From the NCBI GenBank assembly GCA_030694835.1, contig JAUYUF010000193.1, positions 1-15,109 on the forward strand: DNA of 15,109 bases. The letters are read 5' to 3'. Below the pieces are notes generated by a model. It searched no databases. It was not told the DNA's origin and was given only the letters and a program-made list of their open reading frames with translations. How positions within the stretch are numbered: the first letter of the stretch is position 1; every line of letters begins with the position of its first letter. Position numbers and translations under genes: made by a program. Shown piece by piece: positions 6,724 to 13,189 of the stretch. Origin of the DNA: Flavobacteriaceae bacterium. GTDB taxonomy: Bacteria; Bacteroidota; Bacteroidia; Flavobacteriales; Flavobacteriaceae.

Positions 6724-7395
6724 GTGGGAAGTAAAAACAAATTAAAACGTTTTAGAGAAAACGAAACGTTTACAAACGTATTTCAACCAACTCGAGAAGA
6801 AATTTTTGAAGGATTTCCATTAAAAGGGAAATGGCAAAGTTTTTTTAAGAATAACAATCCAATTGTTTTAGAACTTGGCTGTGGAAAAGGAGAATATACT
6901 ATTGATTTAGCCAAAAAAAATCCAGATAAAAATTATATCGGAATTGATATTAAAGGCGCACGATTTTGGCGAGGCGCAAAAACTGCTTTGGAAGATCAAA
7001 TGCCAAATGTTGCTTTTATCAGAACTCAAATTGAGTTGATAGAAAATTGTTTTGAAAATCAAGAAATAAGTGAAATTTGGATTACTTTTCCAGATCCTCA
7101 AATCAAATATAAAAGAACCAAGCACCGCCTTACCAATCCTGAATTTTTAAGAAAATACAATAATATTCTTCAAAAAGATGGAATTATACATCTTAAAACT
7201 GACAGCGAGTTTTTACACGGCTACACTTTAGGATTGCTAGAATTATCAAATCATGAAGTTTTGTATGCACATCATGATATTTATAACAATCTGCATATTC
7301 CAAAAGATGTGATTGAAACGCAAACTTTTTACGAAAAACAATATTTAGAAAAGCAAAAGTCAATAACTTACATTAAATTTAAACTCCATTTTTAA
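6724..7395 (+). CDS. trmB: tRNA (guanine46-N7)-methyltransferase
   Basis: SAM-dependent enzyme that makes m7G at position 46 in the tRNA variable loop; 223 aa, normal for TrmB, cytoplasmic. Seen: the SAM motif I LELGCGKGEYTIDLA (49-63), GIDIKGARFWRGAK (73-86) with the acidic residue that binds SAM ribose, and the tRNA-recognition segment WITFPDPQIKYKRTKHRLTNPEF (119-141), followed by HLKTDSEFLHGY. The start is GTG at 6724-6726, giving MGSKNKLKRFRENETF, which is the N-terminus I recognise in flavobacterial TrmB; there is no upstream in-frame ATG alternative of good quality. It follows DUF6341 by 24 bp and precedes the alkyltransferase-like gene by 8 bp, so these three form a probable transcription unit. 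Confidence 0.95.
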   Translation: MGSKNKLKRFRENETFTNVFQPTREEIFEGFPLKGKWQSFFKNNNPIVLELGCGKGEYTIDLAKKNPDKNYIGIDIKGARFWRGAKTALEDQMPNVAFIRTQIELIENCFENQEISEIWITFPDPQIKYKRTKHRLTNPEFLRKYNNILQKDGIIHLKTDSEFLHGYTLGLLELSNHEVLYAHHDIYNNLHIPKDVIETQTFYEKQYLEKQKSITYIKFKLHF

Positions 7396-7403
7396 TTGAT
7401 TTA

Positions 7404-7745
7404 ATGTCAGAATCCGATTCTTTTTTTGAAAAAGTTTATGTTGTTGCACGTAAAATTCCATATGGAAGAATTACAAGTTATGGTGCCATTGCCGAATATT
7501 TAGGTGCTAAAAAATCAGCCAGAATGGTAGGTTGGGCAATGAATGCATCCCATAGAAAAGAAGATATTCCGGCACACAGAGTCGTAAACCGAAAAGGATT
7601 ACTAACGGGCAAACATCATTTTGAAGGCACTAATTTAATGCAACAATTACTAGAAAATGAAGGTGTACAAATTAAAGAAAACCAAATCATCAATTTTGAA
7701 GAATTATTTTGGAATCCTAATCTAGAATTAAAACCTTTATATTAA
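7404..7745 (+). CDS. Alkyltransferase-like (ATL) protein, MGMT fold without acceptor cysteine
   Basis: 113-aa single-domain relative of O6-methylguanine-DNA methyltransferase. The C-terminal DNA-binding fold is complete: VARKIPYGRITSYGAIAEYLG (14-34) with the helix-turn-helix and its base-flipping Tyr26, SARMVGWAMN (38-47) with Arg40 as the intercalating arginine finger, and IPAHRVVNRKG (55-65). The last motif is PCHRV in active methyltransferases; here Cys is replaced by Ala57, and the protein contains no cysteine at all. It therefore cannot accept alkyl groups. Proteins of this type (ATL; E. coli YbaZ has Trp at this site) bind O6-alkylguanine and flag it for nucleotide excision repair. That function here is inference from the family. 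It starts 8 bp after trmB. Confidence 0.88.
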   Translation: MSESDSFFEKVYVVARKIPYGRITSYGAIAEYLGAKKSARMVGWAMNASHRKEDIPAHRVVNRKGLLTGKHHFEGTNLMQQLLENEGVQIKENQIINFEELFWNPNLELKPLY

Positions 7746-7773
7746 TTTTTCTTCTATTTTAATTTAGACTCAG

Positions 7774-7781
7774 TATATTTG
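7774..7781 (+). promoter_or_regulatory. -7 box of the mrp-nifU promoter (TATATTTG)
   Basis: Exact TAnnTTTG match 29 bp before the mrp ATG, implying a leader of about 22 nt and separating mrp-nifU from the trmB unit. Confidence 0.55.
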
Positions 7782-7810
7782 CAATTTAGAATGATTTTAA
7801 TTAACAATAT

Positions 7811-8944
7811 ATGAGTATTACAAAACAAGCTATAATTGACACTTTAGAAAACCTTGCTAATGTAGCAGGAGATAATAGTTCAATAGAAAACGAATCAATA
7901 AAAAACATCCAAGTCTTTGGAAATGAAGTAATAATTGATATTACAATAAGTAATCCAACTTTACAAGCTAAAAAGAAAATTGAAGCTGAAATTGTAGGGG
8001 CTATCGAAAAATTGGGTTCAGATTTAGATATTAAAATAAATGTAAATGCAGTTGTCCCTCCAAAAGAGACTAAAACTGCTCCACAAATAAAAGGAAAAGA
8101 AATACCTGGAATCCAAAATATTATTGCAATTGCTTCAGGAAAAGGCGGTGTAGGAAAATCTACAGTTACAGCTAATATTGCAGTAACACTTTCTAAAATG
8201 GGCTTTAGAGTCGGAATTTTAGATGCGGATGTTTACGGACCTTCAATTCCAATTATGTTTGATGTTGCTAATGAGCGACCATTATCTGTTGATGTTAATG
8301 GAAAATCTTTTATGAAGCCTGTAGAAAACCATGGTGTTAAAATTTCATCACTTGGATTTTTCTTAAATCCAAATGAAGCAGTTATTTGGCGTGGAGCGAT
8401 GGCTTCTAAAGCATTAGATCAGATGATTTTTGAAACCAATTGGGGAGGTTTAGATTTTCTGTTAATTGATTTACCCCCAGGCACTGGAGATATTCACTTA
8501 TCAATTGTTCAAACAGTTCCAGTTAATGGTGCTGTAATAGTGAGCACACCTCAAAATATTGCATTAGCTGATGCTAAAAAAGGAGTTGCAATGTTCCAAC
8601 AACAATCTATTAATGTTCCTGTTTTAGGCATCATAGAAAACATGAGTTATTTTACTCCTGCAGAATTACCAGAAAATAAATATTACATTTTTGGTAAAGA
8701 TGGAGCTAAAAATTTAGCCAAAGATATCGAAACTGAATTTTTAGGAGAACTACCTATTGTACAAAGTATTAGAGAAGGAGGAGATATAGGGCAGCCAGTT
8801 GCTTTACACACAAACTCTCCTTTAGAAATTGCCTTTACAGAAATTACTAAAAACATGCTAAGTCAACTTATAAAACGTAATGAAGAACTTCCTCCAACAG
8901 AGGTTGTAAAAATTACCAACATGAGTGGTTGTAGCGCAAAATAG
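7811..8944 (+). CDS. Mrp/ApbC-family P-loop ATPase, iron-sulfur cluster carrier
   Basis: 377-aa cytoplasmic protein of the Mrp/NBP35 group, which delivers Fe-S clusters to apoproteins. N-terminal MIP18-type (DUF59) domain (about 1-85), then a linker, then the MinD-like ATPase: deviant Walker A GKGGVGKST (110-118), DADVYGPSIP (138-147), VIWRGAMASKALDQ (191-204), and LIDLPPGTGDIHL (218-230). The cluster-binding CxxC that follows ENMS in ApbC is absent: here the segment reads ENMSYFTPAELPENKYYIFG (about 277-295). The only cysteine in the whole protein is Cys374 in the tail SGCSAK. The stop is 7 bp before the NifU-domain gene, whose CxxC may complement it (inference). Bacteroidota Mrp proteins commonly have this form, as far as I recall. 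Confidence 0.92.
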   Translation: MSITKQAIIDTLENLANVAGDNSSIENESIKNIQVFGNEVIIDITISNPTLQAKKKIEAEIVGAIEKLGSDLDIKINVNAVVPPKETKTAPQIKGKEIPGIQNIIAIASGKGGVGKSTVTANIAVTLSKMGFRVGILDADVYGPSIPIMFDVANERPLSVDVNGKSFMKPVENHGVKISSLGFFLNPNEAVIWRGAMASKALDQMIFETNWGGLDFLLIDLPPGTGDIHLSIVQTVPVNGAVIVSTPQNIALADAKKGVAMFQQQSINVPVLGIIENMSYFTPAELPENKYYIFGKDGAKNLAKDIETEFLGELPIVQSIREGGDIGQPVALHTNSPLEIAFTEITKNMLSQLIKRNEELPPTEVVKITNMSGCSAK

Positions 8945-8951
8945 TTTGCTT

Positions 8952-9194
8952 ATGAGTCCATCTGATCAATTACGCCAAAATGTTGAAAAAGCAATAGCAG
9001 AAATTAGACCCTATTTAATTGCCGATGGTGGAGATATTTCAATAATTGAAATCTCTGCTGATGAAGTAATTATTCAATTTGAAGGCGCTTGTCAAAGTTG
9101 CAACATCAATCAGATGACTCTTAAAAATGGAGTTGAAGAAACTATAAAAAGATATGCGCCTGAAATTAAAAAGGTTACTGAATTTAATGTTTAA
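8952..9194 (+). CDS. NifU C-terminal-domain (Nfu-type) Fe-S protein
   Basis: 80-aa stand-alone NifU C-terminal domain, a scaffold or carrier that binds a cluster between two subunits through a CxxC. Seen: the conserved LIADGGDISIIEI (22-34), then EGACQSCNINQMTLKNGVEETI (44-65) with Cys47 and Cys50. The reading frame is open further upstream to a GTG at 8925, which would overlap mrp by 20 bp, but ATG 8952 gives exactly the usual domain size and lies 7 bp after the mrp stop, so I take that start. Co-transcribed with mrp and followed by a strong terminator, the pair makes a compact Fe-S delivery operon. Confidence 0.92.
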   Translation: MSPSDQLRQNVEKAIAEIRPYLIADGGDISIIEISADEVIIQFEGACQSCNINQMTLKNGVEETIKRYAPEIKKVTEFNV

Positions 9195-9222
9195 TAAAAT
9201 TCAAATTCAACAATTATAAATC

Positions 9223-9250
9223 AAGGATAACTATATAGTTATCCTTTTTT
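9223..9250 (+). terminator. Intrinsic terminator after mrp-nifU
   Basis: A perfect 24-bp palindrome (9223-9246), beginning AAGGATAACT and ending AGTTATCCTT, followed by a run of T's to 9250. Ten-base-pair stem with a four-base loop, 28 bp after the nifU stop. It is symmetric but the A tract on its 5' side is short, so it is mainly oriented for plus-strand transcription. Confidence 0.85.
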
Positions 9251-9295
9251 AATTGAATATTTAAGGTGGTTTTTAGAGCATTAATATCTTTTAAT

Positions 9296-9303
9296 TACCT
9301 TTG
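9296..9303 (+). promoter_or_regulatory. -7 box of the DUF3108-M23-pgi promoter (TACCTTTG)
   Basis: Exact TAnnTTTG match. Transcription would begin near 9310, downstream of the first in-frame ATG (9306), which therefore cannot be the start codon. The ATG at 9342 then has a leader of about 32 nt. Confidence 0.6.
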
Positions 9304-9341
9304 GAATGGTAATTGAGTGCCGTATTATAATATTTAATTTT

Positions 9342-10115
9342 ATGAAGAAGATTTTACTTATTACTATATTACTTTTATCACTTACTTCATTTAAACCGGC
9401 TACTAAAAGTCCTTTTAAAGAAGGAGAATGGTTGAAATTCCGAATGCATTACGGATTAGTTAATGCTGGATTTGCTACTTTAACCATAAAAGATGCTCAA
9501 AAAAACGGAAAATCAGTTTATCATGTTACTGGAGAAGGTTGGACTACAGGAGTAGCAAAAGTATTCTTTAAAGTTAATGATGTTTACCAATCTTATTTCG
9601 ATAAAGAAACAGGATTACCTTATCATTTTATTAGAAGAGTTGATGAAGGAGGGTATATCATTAGTAAAGACAAATATTTTGATCATCAAAAAAAGGAAGT
9701 TGTTGTAAAAGATCACAAAAGAAAAACTAATGAAGTTTATAAAATTAATGAGGTTCAAGATATGGTTTCTGCTTTTTACTTTCTTCGAAATAAAGATTTT
9801 TCTAACTTTAAAAATGGAGATGAAATTATAATTAATGTTTTTTTTGATGGTGAAACAAACCCTTTTAAATTAAGATTATTAGAGAGAGAAGAAATCAATA
9901 CTAAATTTGGAAAAGTAAAATGCATGAAATTCAGACCCTATGTTCAGGCGGGACGCGTATTTAAAGAAAATGAAAGTTTAACAGTTTGGATTACTGATGA
10001 TGACAACAAAATCCCAATTAGAATTAAAGCTTCTTTAGTGGTGGGTTCTCTTAAAGCTGATTTAGAAGAATATAAAGGATTATCAAATCCTTTTAACATT
10101 ATTTTTAATAATTAA
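9342..10115 (+). CDS. Secreted DUF3108 domain protein
   Basis: 257 aa with a typical Sec signal peptide (MKKILLITILLLSLTSF, residues 1-17, cleavage shortly after), so periplasmic or outer-membrane-facing. The rest is a beta-rich DUF3108 domain: FKEGEWLKFRMHYGLVNAGFATLTI (about 25-49), a middle region with YQSYFDKETGLPYHFIRRVDEGGY, and GKVKCMKFRPYVQAGRVFKENESLTVWITDDDNKIPIRI followed by GSLKADLEEYKG near the C-terminus. The function of the family is not established; it resembles lipid-binding beta-barrel or half-barrel folds. The start at 9342 is preferred over an in-frame ATG at 9306 because it begins the signal peptide and lies after the predicted transcription start. It is followed 55 bp later by the M23 gene with no terminator between. 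Confidence 0.87.
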   Translation: MKKILLITILLLSLTSFKPATKSPFKEGEWLKFRMHYGLVNAGFATLTIKDAQKNGKSVYHVTGEGWTTGVAKVFFKVNDVYQSYFDKETGLPYHFIRRVDEGGYIISKDKYFDHQKKEVVVKDHKRKTNEVYKINEVQDMVSAFYFLRNKDFSNFKNGDEIIINVFFDGETNPFKLRLLEREEINTKFGKVKCMKFRPYVQAGRVFKENESLTVWITDDDNKIPIRIKASLVVGSLKADLEEYKGLSNPFNIIFNN

Positions 10116-10170
10116 ATTGTATTTTTACACGCTTGAGATGTGAAGTTGAATTAAATAATTACGCTTATAA

Positions 10171-11400
10171 ATGAATCGATTAATTCCCCTACTACTAATT
10201 TTACTATTATTTTCTTGTTCTAAGGAAGGTCAAGATTCATTCGAAAATACTGCTGAAAAAGTAAAAATTATTAGAGAATATGGATTTATTTTAAACAACT
10301 TCTATGTTGTAAAAGACACTATCAAATCTGGTGAAAGTTTTGGCTCTTTACTTTCTAAATATAATGTTTCATCTACTGAAATCCATAATATTGTTAATGA
10401 AATAAAAGAAACATTTGATGTTCGAAAATTAAAAATTGGACAACCCTATACCATACTAGCCTCAAAAGATTCATTGCAAAAAGCCCAAGTTTTTATTTAT
10501 GAACATGATAAAATTAATTACTCCATAATTAATTTTAAAAACCCTATAATTAAAACACTTAACACCAAAAAACCCGTTAAGACAGTATTAAAAATTTCAA
10601 GTGGAACCATAACAAATTCATTAAGTGAAACTATTGAAGATGAAGGCATGAACTATATTGTAGCTCATGAATTATCAGAAATTTACGCTTGGACAATAGA
10701 CTTTTTTAGACTTCAGAAAAATGATAAATTTAAAATCATCTATGAAGAAAAATATATTAATGATACTATCTATGCAGGTATGGGCAAAATAATTGGAGCC
10801 TATTTTGAACATTCTGGCAAACCTTATTATGCTTTTGGTTTTAAAACTGATTCATTAAAAAAATACAACGAATTTTATGATGAGCTTGGCAACACCATGC
10901 GCAGACCCTTTTTAAAAGCTCCACTGCAATTTAGCAGAATCTCATCCAAATATAATTTAAGAAGAAAAATTGCCTTTTACGGTATGGTAAGAGCCCATAG
11001 AGGAACTGATTTTGCCGCACCAATAGGAAGTCAAATACAATCTACTGCTGATGGAACTGTGATTGAATCTGCTTATAAAGGTGGTAATGGTAATTATGTA
11101 AAAATTCGACATAATTCAACTTATACAACCGGTTATTTACACATGAGTAAAAGATTAGTGCGAGTTGGTGAAAGAGTAAGACAAGGACAAGTAATTGGCC
11201 TAGTAGGAATGACTGGAAATACTTCTGGACCACATGTTTGTTATCGTTTTGCTAGAAATGCAACTGAAGTAGATCCACTACGCGAAAAAATGCCTGCTTC
11301 AGATCCAATTAAATCAGAACATAAAGAACGATATTTAACTTATATAAGATCAGTTAAATCATCTTTAGACTCTATTCCTTTTAAAAAAGATAAAAGTTAA
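10171..11400 (+). CDS. M23-family peptidase lipoprotein with LysM-like domain
   Basis: 409-aa envelope protein. A lipoprotein signal (MNRLIPLLLILLLFSC, lipobox Cys16) is followed by a LysM-like/OapA-type segment, TIKSGESFGSLLSKYNVSSTEIHN (50-73) to GQPYTIL. A mid-domain (about 130-235) resembles the inhibitory region of Csd3/YebA-type endopeptidases. The LytM-type domain follows from about 265: HRGTDFAAPIG (276-286) with metal ligands His276 and Asp280, GNGNYVKIRHN, GYLHMSK with His324, and GPHVCYRF (353-360) with His355. The usual GPHLHYE has a second His as metal ligand; here it is Cys357. If active it would cut peptidoglycan cross-links; if not, it may act as a regulator. Downstream pgi begins 11 bp later, suggesting one operon. 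Confidence 0.9.
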   Translation: MNRLIPLLLILLLFSCSKEGQDSFENTAEKVKIIREYGFILNNFYVVKDTIKSGESFGSLLSKYNVSSTEIHNIVNEIKETFDVRKLKIGQPYTILASKDSLQKAQVFIYEHDKINYSIINFKNPIIKTLNTKKPVKTVLKISSGTITNSLSETIEDEGMNYIVAHELSEIYAWTIDFFRLQKNDKFKIIYEEKYINDTIYAGMGKIIGAYFEHSGKPYYAFGFKTDSLKKYNEFYDELGNTMRRPFLKAPLQFSRISSKYNLRRKIAFYGMVRAHRGTDFAAPIGSQIQSTADGTVIESAYKGGNGNYVKIRHNSTYTTGYLHMSKRLVRVGERVRQGQVIGLVGMTGNTSGPHVCYRFARNATEVDPLREKMPASDPIKSEHKERYLTYIRSVKSSLDSIPFKKDKS

Positions 11401-11411
11401 AACTTAAAAAA

Positions 11412-12983
11412 ATGGCTTTGAAAAACATCAACCCAACTAAAACAATTGCTTGGGAAAAACTTATGACTCATTTTGAGAAAATCAAAAATGATCATTTAAA
11501 AGAGCTCAAAGAAAATCAACCAAATAGAAAAAAAGATTTTTCAATACAATTTCAAGATTTAGAAGTTAATTTTTCTAATAATCGAATTTCTGAAAACACC
11601 TTAAAATTGTTGATTGAATTAGCTCAGGAAACAGGTTTAAAAGATGCTATACATAAATATTTTTCGGGTGATATTATCAATGTTACAGAAAATAGGGCCG
11701 TTTTACATACTGCTTTAAGAGATAAAGCAAGTCAGAAAATTGAAGTAAATCAAAAAAATATTATTCCTGAAATTTCAGAAACACTTCAAAAAATAGAAAA
11801 TTTTACTAATAATGTACTTTCTGGAAATTGGAAAGGTTTTAGCGGAAAATCTATCACTGATGTAGTAAATATTGGAATTGGTGGTTCAGATCTAGGCCCT
11901 CAAATGGTAGTAGAATCTTTAAAATATTATAAAACCCCTTTAAACATCCATTTTGTTTCAAATATTGATGGTGATCATGTTCAAGAAACACTTAAAAAAT
12001 TAAATCCTGAAACAACTTTATTTCTAATTGTTTCAAAAACTTTTACTACTCAAGAAACATTGACAAATGCATTAACCATTAAAAAATGGTTTTTAGAAAG
12101 TGCTTTAGAAATAGATATTGAAAAACATTTTGTAGCAGTTTCTACCAATTTAAACATGGTAAAGGACTTTGGAGTTGCCGAAGAAAATATTTTCCCCATG
12201 TGGGATTGGGTTGGTGGTCGATTTTCACTTTGGAGTGCGGTTGGTCTTTCCATTTCTTTAGCTGTTGGTTTTGATAACTTCAATCAACTTTTGGTAGGCG
12301 CACATCAAATGGATACTCATTTTAAGAACTCTCCTTTTGATAAAAATATTCCTGTTGTTTTAGCGCTCATTAGCATTTGGTATAACAATTTCTTTGAAAC
12401 AGAAACTGAAGTAATTTTACCATACACTGAATATTTAAAAACCTTAGCGCCCTATTTACAGCAAGCTATTATGGAAAGTAATGGGAAATCTGTTGATAGA
12501 AACGGTAATAAAGTTGATTACCAAACAGGAAATATTATTTGGGGAAGTACTGGAACCAATGCGCAACATGCATTTATTCAATTATTGCATCAAGGAACTA
12601 AATTAATTCCTGCTGATTTTATAGGGTTTAAAGAATCTTTGTATGGGTTAACGGAACATCATCAAAAATTAATGGCTAATTTTTATGCTCAAATTCAAGC
12701 TTTATCAGAAGGTAAAACTAAAGAAGAAGTTCATTTAGATATGAAGGTTAGCGGACAATTTGATCAAATTCAAACCCTAATTCCTTTTAAAGTATTTGAG
12801 GGAAATAAACCAAGTAATACCATTTTATTTAACAAACTTACTCCACAAAATTTAGGTATTTTAATTGCTATGTACGAACATAAGATTTTCGTTCAAGGTG
12901 TCATTTGGAATATCTATAGCTACGACCAATTTGGAGTGGAATTAGGTAAAGAATTAGCTACTAAAATTTATTCTAAGAATTAA
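11412..12983 (+). CDS. pgi: Glucose-6-phosphate isomerase
   Basis: Interconverts glucose-6-phosphate and fructose-6-phosphate in glycolysis and gluconeogenesis; cytoplasmic, 523 aa, slightly shorter than E. coli Pgi (549) mainly through a shorter N-terminal region and C-terminus. Seen: NRAVLHTALRD (94-104), family signature DVVNIGIGGSDLGP (150-163), SKTFTTQETLTNA (208-220), WDWVGGRFSLWSAVGLS (264-280), and signature 2 in GVIWNIYSYDQFGVELGK (496-513). The catalytic residues Glu355 (ESNGKSVD), His386 (TNAQHAFIQLLHQG) and Lys513 are all present. In signature 2 the common NSFDQWGVELGK reads IYSYDQFGVELGK, a conservative change. It starts 11 bp after the M23 peptidase stop and probably shares its transcript. 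The 3' flank is AT-rich with no strong hairpin. Confidence 0.96.
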   Translation: MALKNINPTKTIAWEKLMTHFEKIKNDHLKELKENQPNRKKDFSIQFQDLEVNFSNNRISENTLKLLIELAQETGLKDAIHKYFSGDIINVTENRAVLHTALRDKASQKIEVNQKNIIPEISETLQKIENFTNNVLSGNWKGFSGKSITDVVNIGIGGSDLGPQMVVESLKYYKTPLNIHFVSNIDGDHVQETLKKLNPETTLFLIVSKTFTTQETLTNALTIKKWFLESALEIDIEKHFVAVSTNLNMVKDFGVAEENIFPMWDWVGGRFSLWSAVGLSISLAVGFDNFNQLLVGAHQMDTHFKNSPFDKNIPVVLALISIWYNNFFETETEVILPYTEYLKTLAPYLQQAIMESNGKSVDRNGNKVDYQTGNIIWGSTGTNAQHAFIQLLHQGTKLIPADFIGFKESLYGLTEHHQKLMANFYAQIQALSEGKTKEEVHLDMKVSGQFDQIQTLIPFKVFEGNKPSNTILFNKLTPQNLGILIAMYEHKIFVQGVIWNIYSYDQFGVELGKELATKIYSKN

Positions 12984-13020
12984 TCCAAATTTTATTTTTT
13001 AATTACACTTTTTTTAAAAT

Positions 13021-13058
13021 CTTAATTTTTTCTTAATTTTTTCTTAATTTTTTCTTAA
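13021..13058 (+). repeat. 11-bp tandem repeat with phased T-tracts
   Basis: Three exact copies of CTTAATTTTTT (13021-13031, 13032-13042, 13043-13053) plus the first five bases of a fourth (13054-13058). The T6 runs recur every 11 bp, close to the DNA helical repeat, so the segment should be intrinsically bent. It lies 38 bp after the pgi stop and 130 bp before the TonB-dependent receptor start. Confidence 0.85.
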
Positions 13059-13065
13059 AAAAATA

Positions 13066-13090
13066 AACAATTTTGCATGCGAAAATTGTT
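13066..13090. repeat. Inverted repeat AACAATTTT / AAAATTGTT
   Basis: Perfect 9-bp arms (13066-13074 and 13082-13090) around the 7-base centre GCATGCG. It overlaps both the possible -7 box at 13068-13075 and the left arm of the longer inverted repeat at 13078-13145. Confidence 0.7.
13068..13075 (+). promoter_or_regulatory. Possible -7 box for the TonB-dependent receptor gene (CAATTTTG)
   Basis: One mismatch to TAnnTTTG. It is placed just downstream of the phased T-tracts, as an upstream-activated promoter would be, and predicts a leader of about 105-110 nt. Not decisive. Confidence 0.3.
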
Positions 13091-13145
13091 CATAACTTCT
13101 TGTTTAACAGTGACCAACGATTTCTTTTTTTTTTTAATTTTCGCA
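13078..13145. repeat. Long-range inverted repeat TGCGAAAATT ... AATTTTCGCA
   Basis: Perfect 10-bp arms at 13078-13087 and 13136-13145 separated by 48 bases that include a T11 run (13125-13135). It shares its left arm with the shorter hairpin at 13066-13090, so the two foldings exclude each other. Confidence 0.65.
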
Positions 13146-13163
13146 CAAAGATTAAATTAATAA

Positions 13164-13175
13164 AAATGATCATTT
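13164..13175. repeat. 12-bp palindrome AAATGATCATTT upstream of the receptor start
   Basis: Perfect palindrome 14 bp before the ATG at 13190, flanked by direct copies of TTAAATTAAT (13152-13161 and 13174-13183). It could be an operator or a small hairpin near the translation start; AT-rich context makes chance possible. Confidence 0.45.
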
Positions 13176-13189
13176 AAATTAATTAACCC

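Noticed and set aside
8925..8951. GTG start for the NifU-domain protein overlapping the end of mrp
   Set aside because: The extra residues are just the out-of-frame reading of the mrp tail. ATG 8952 gives the usual domain length and spacing.
9306..9341. In-frame ATG giving a 12-residue N-terminal extension of the DUF3108 protein
   Set aside because: It lies 3 bp after the -7 box, before the expected transcription start, and would bury the signal peptide. ATG 9342 begins a normal signal sequence.
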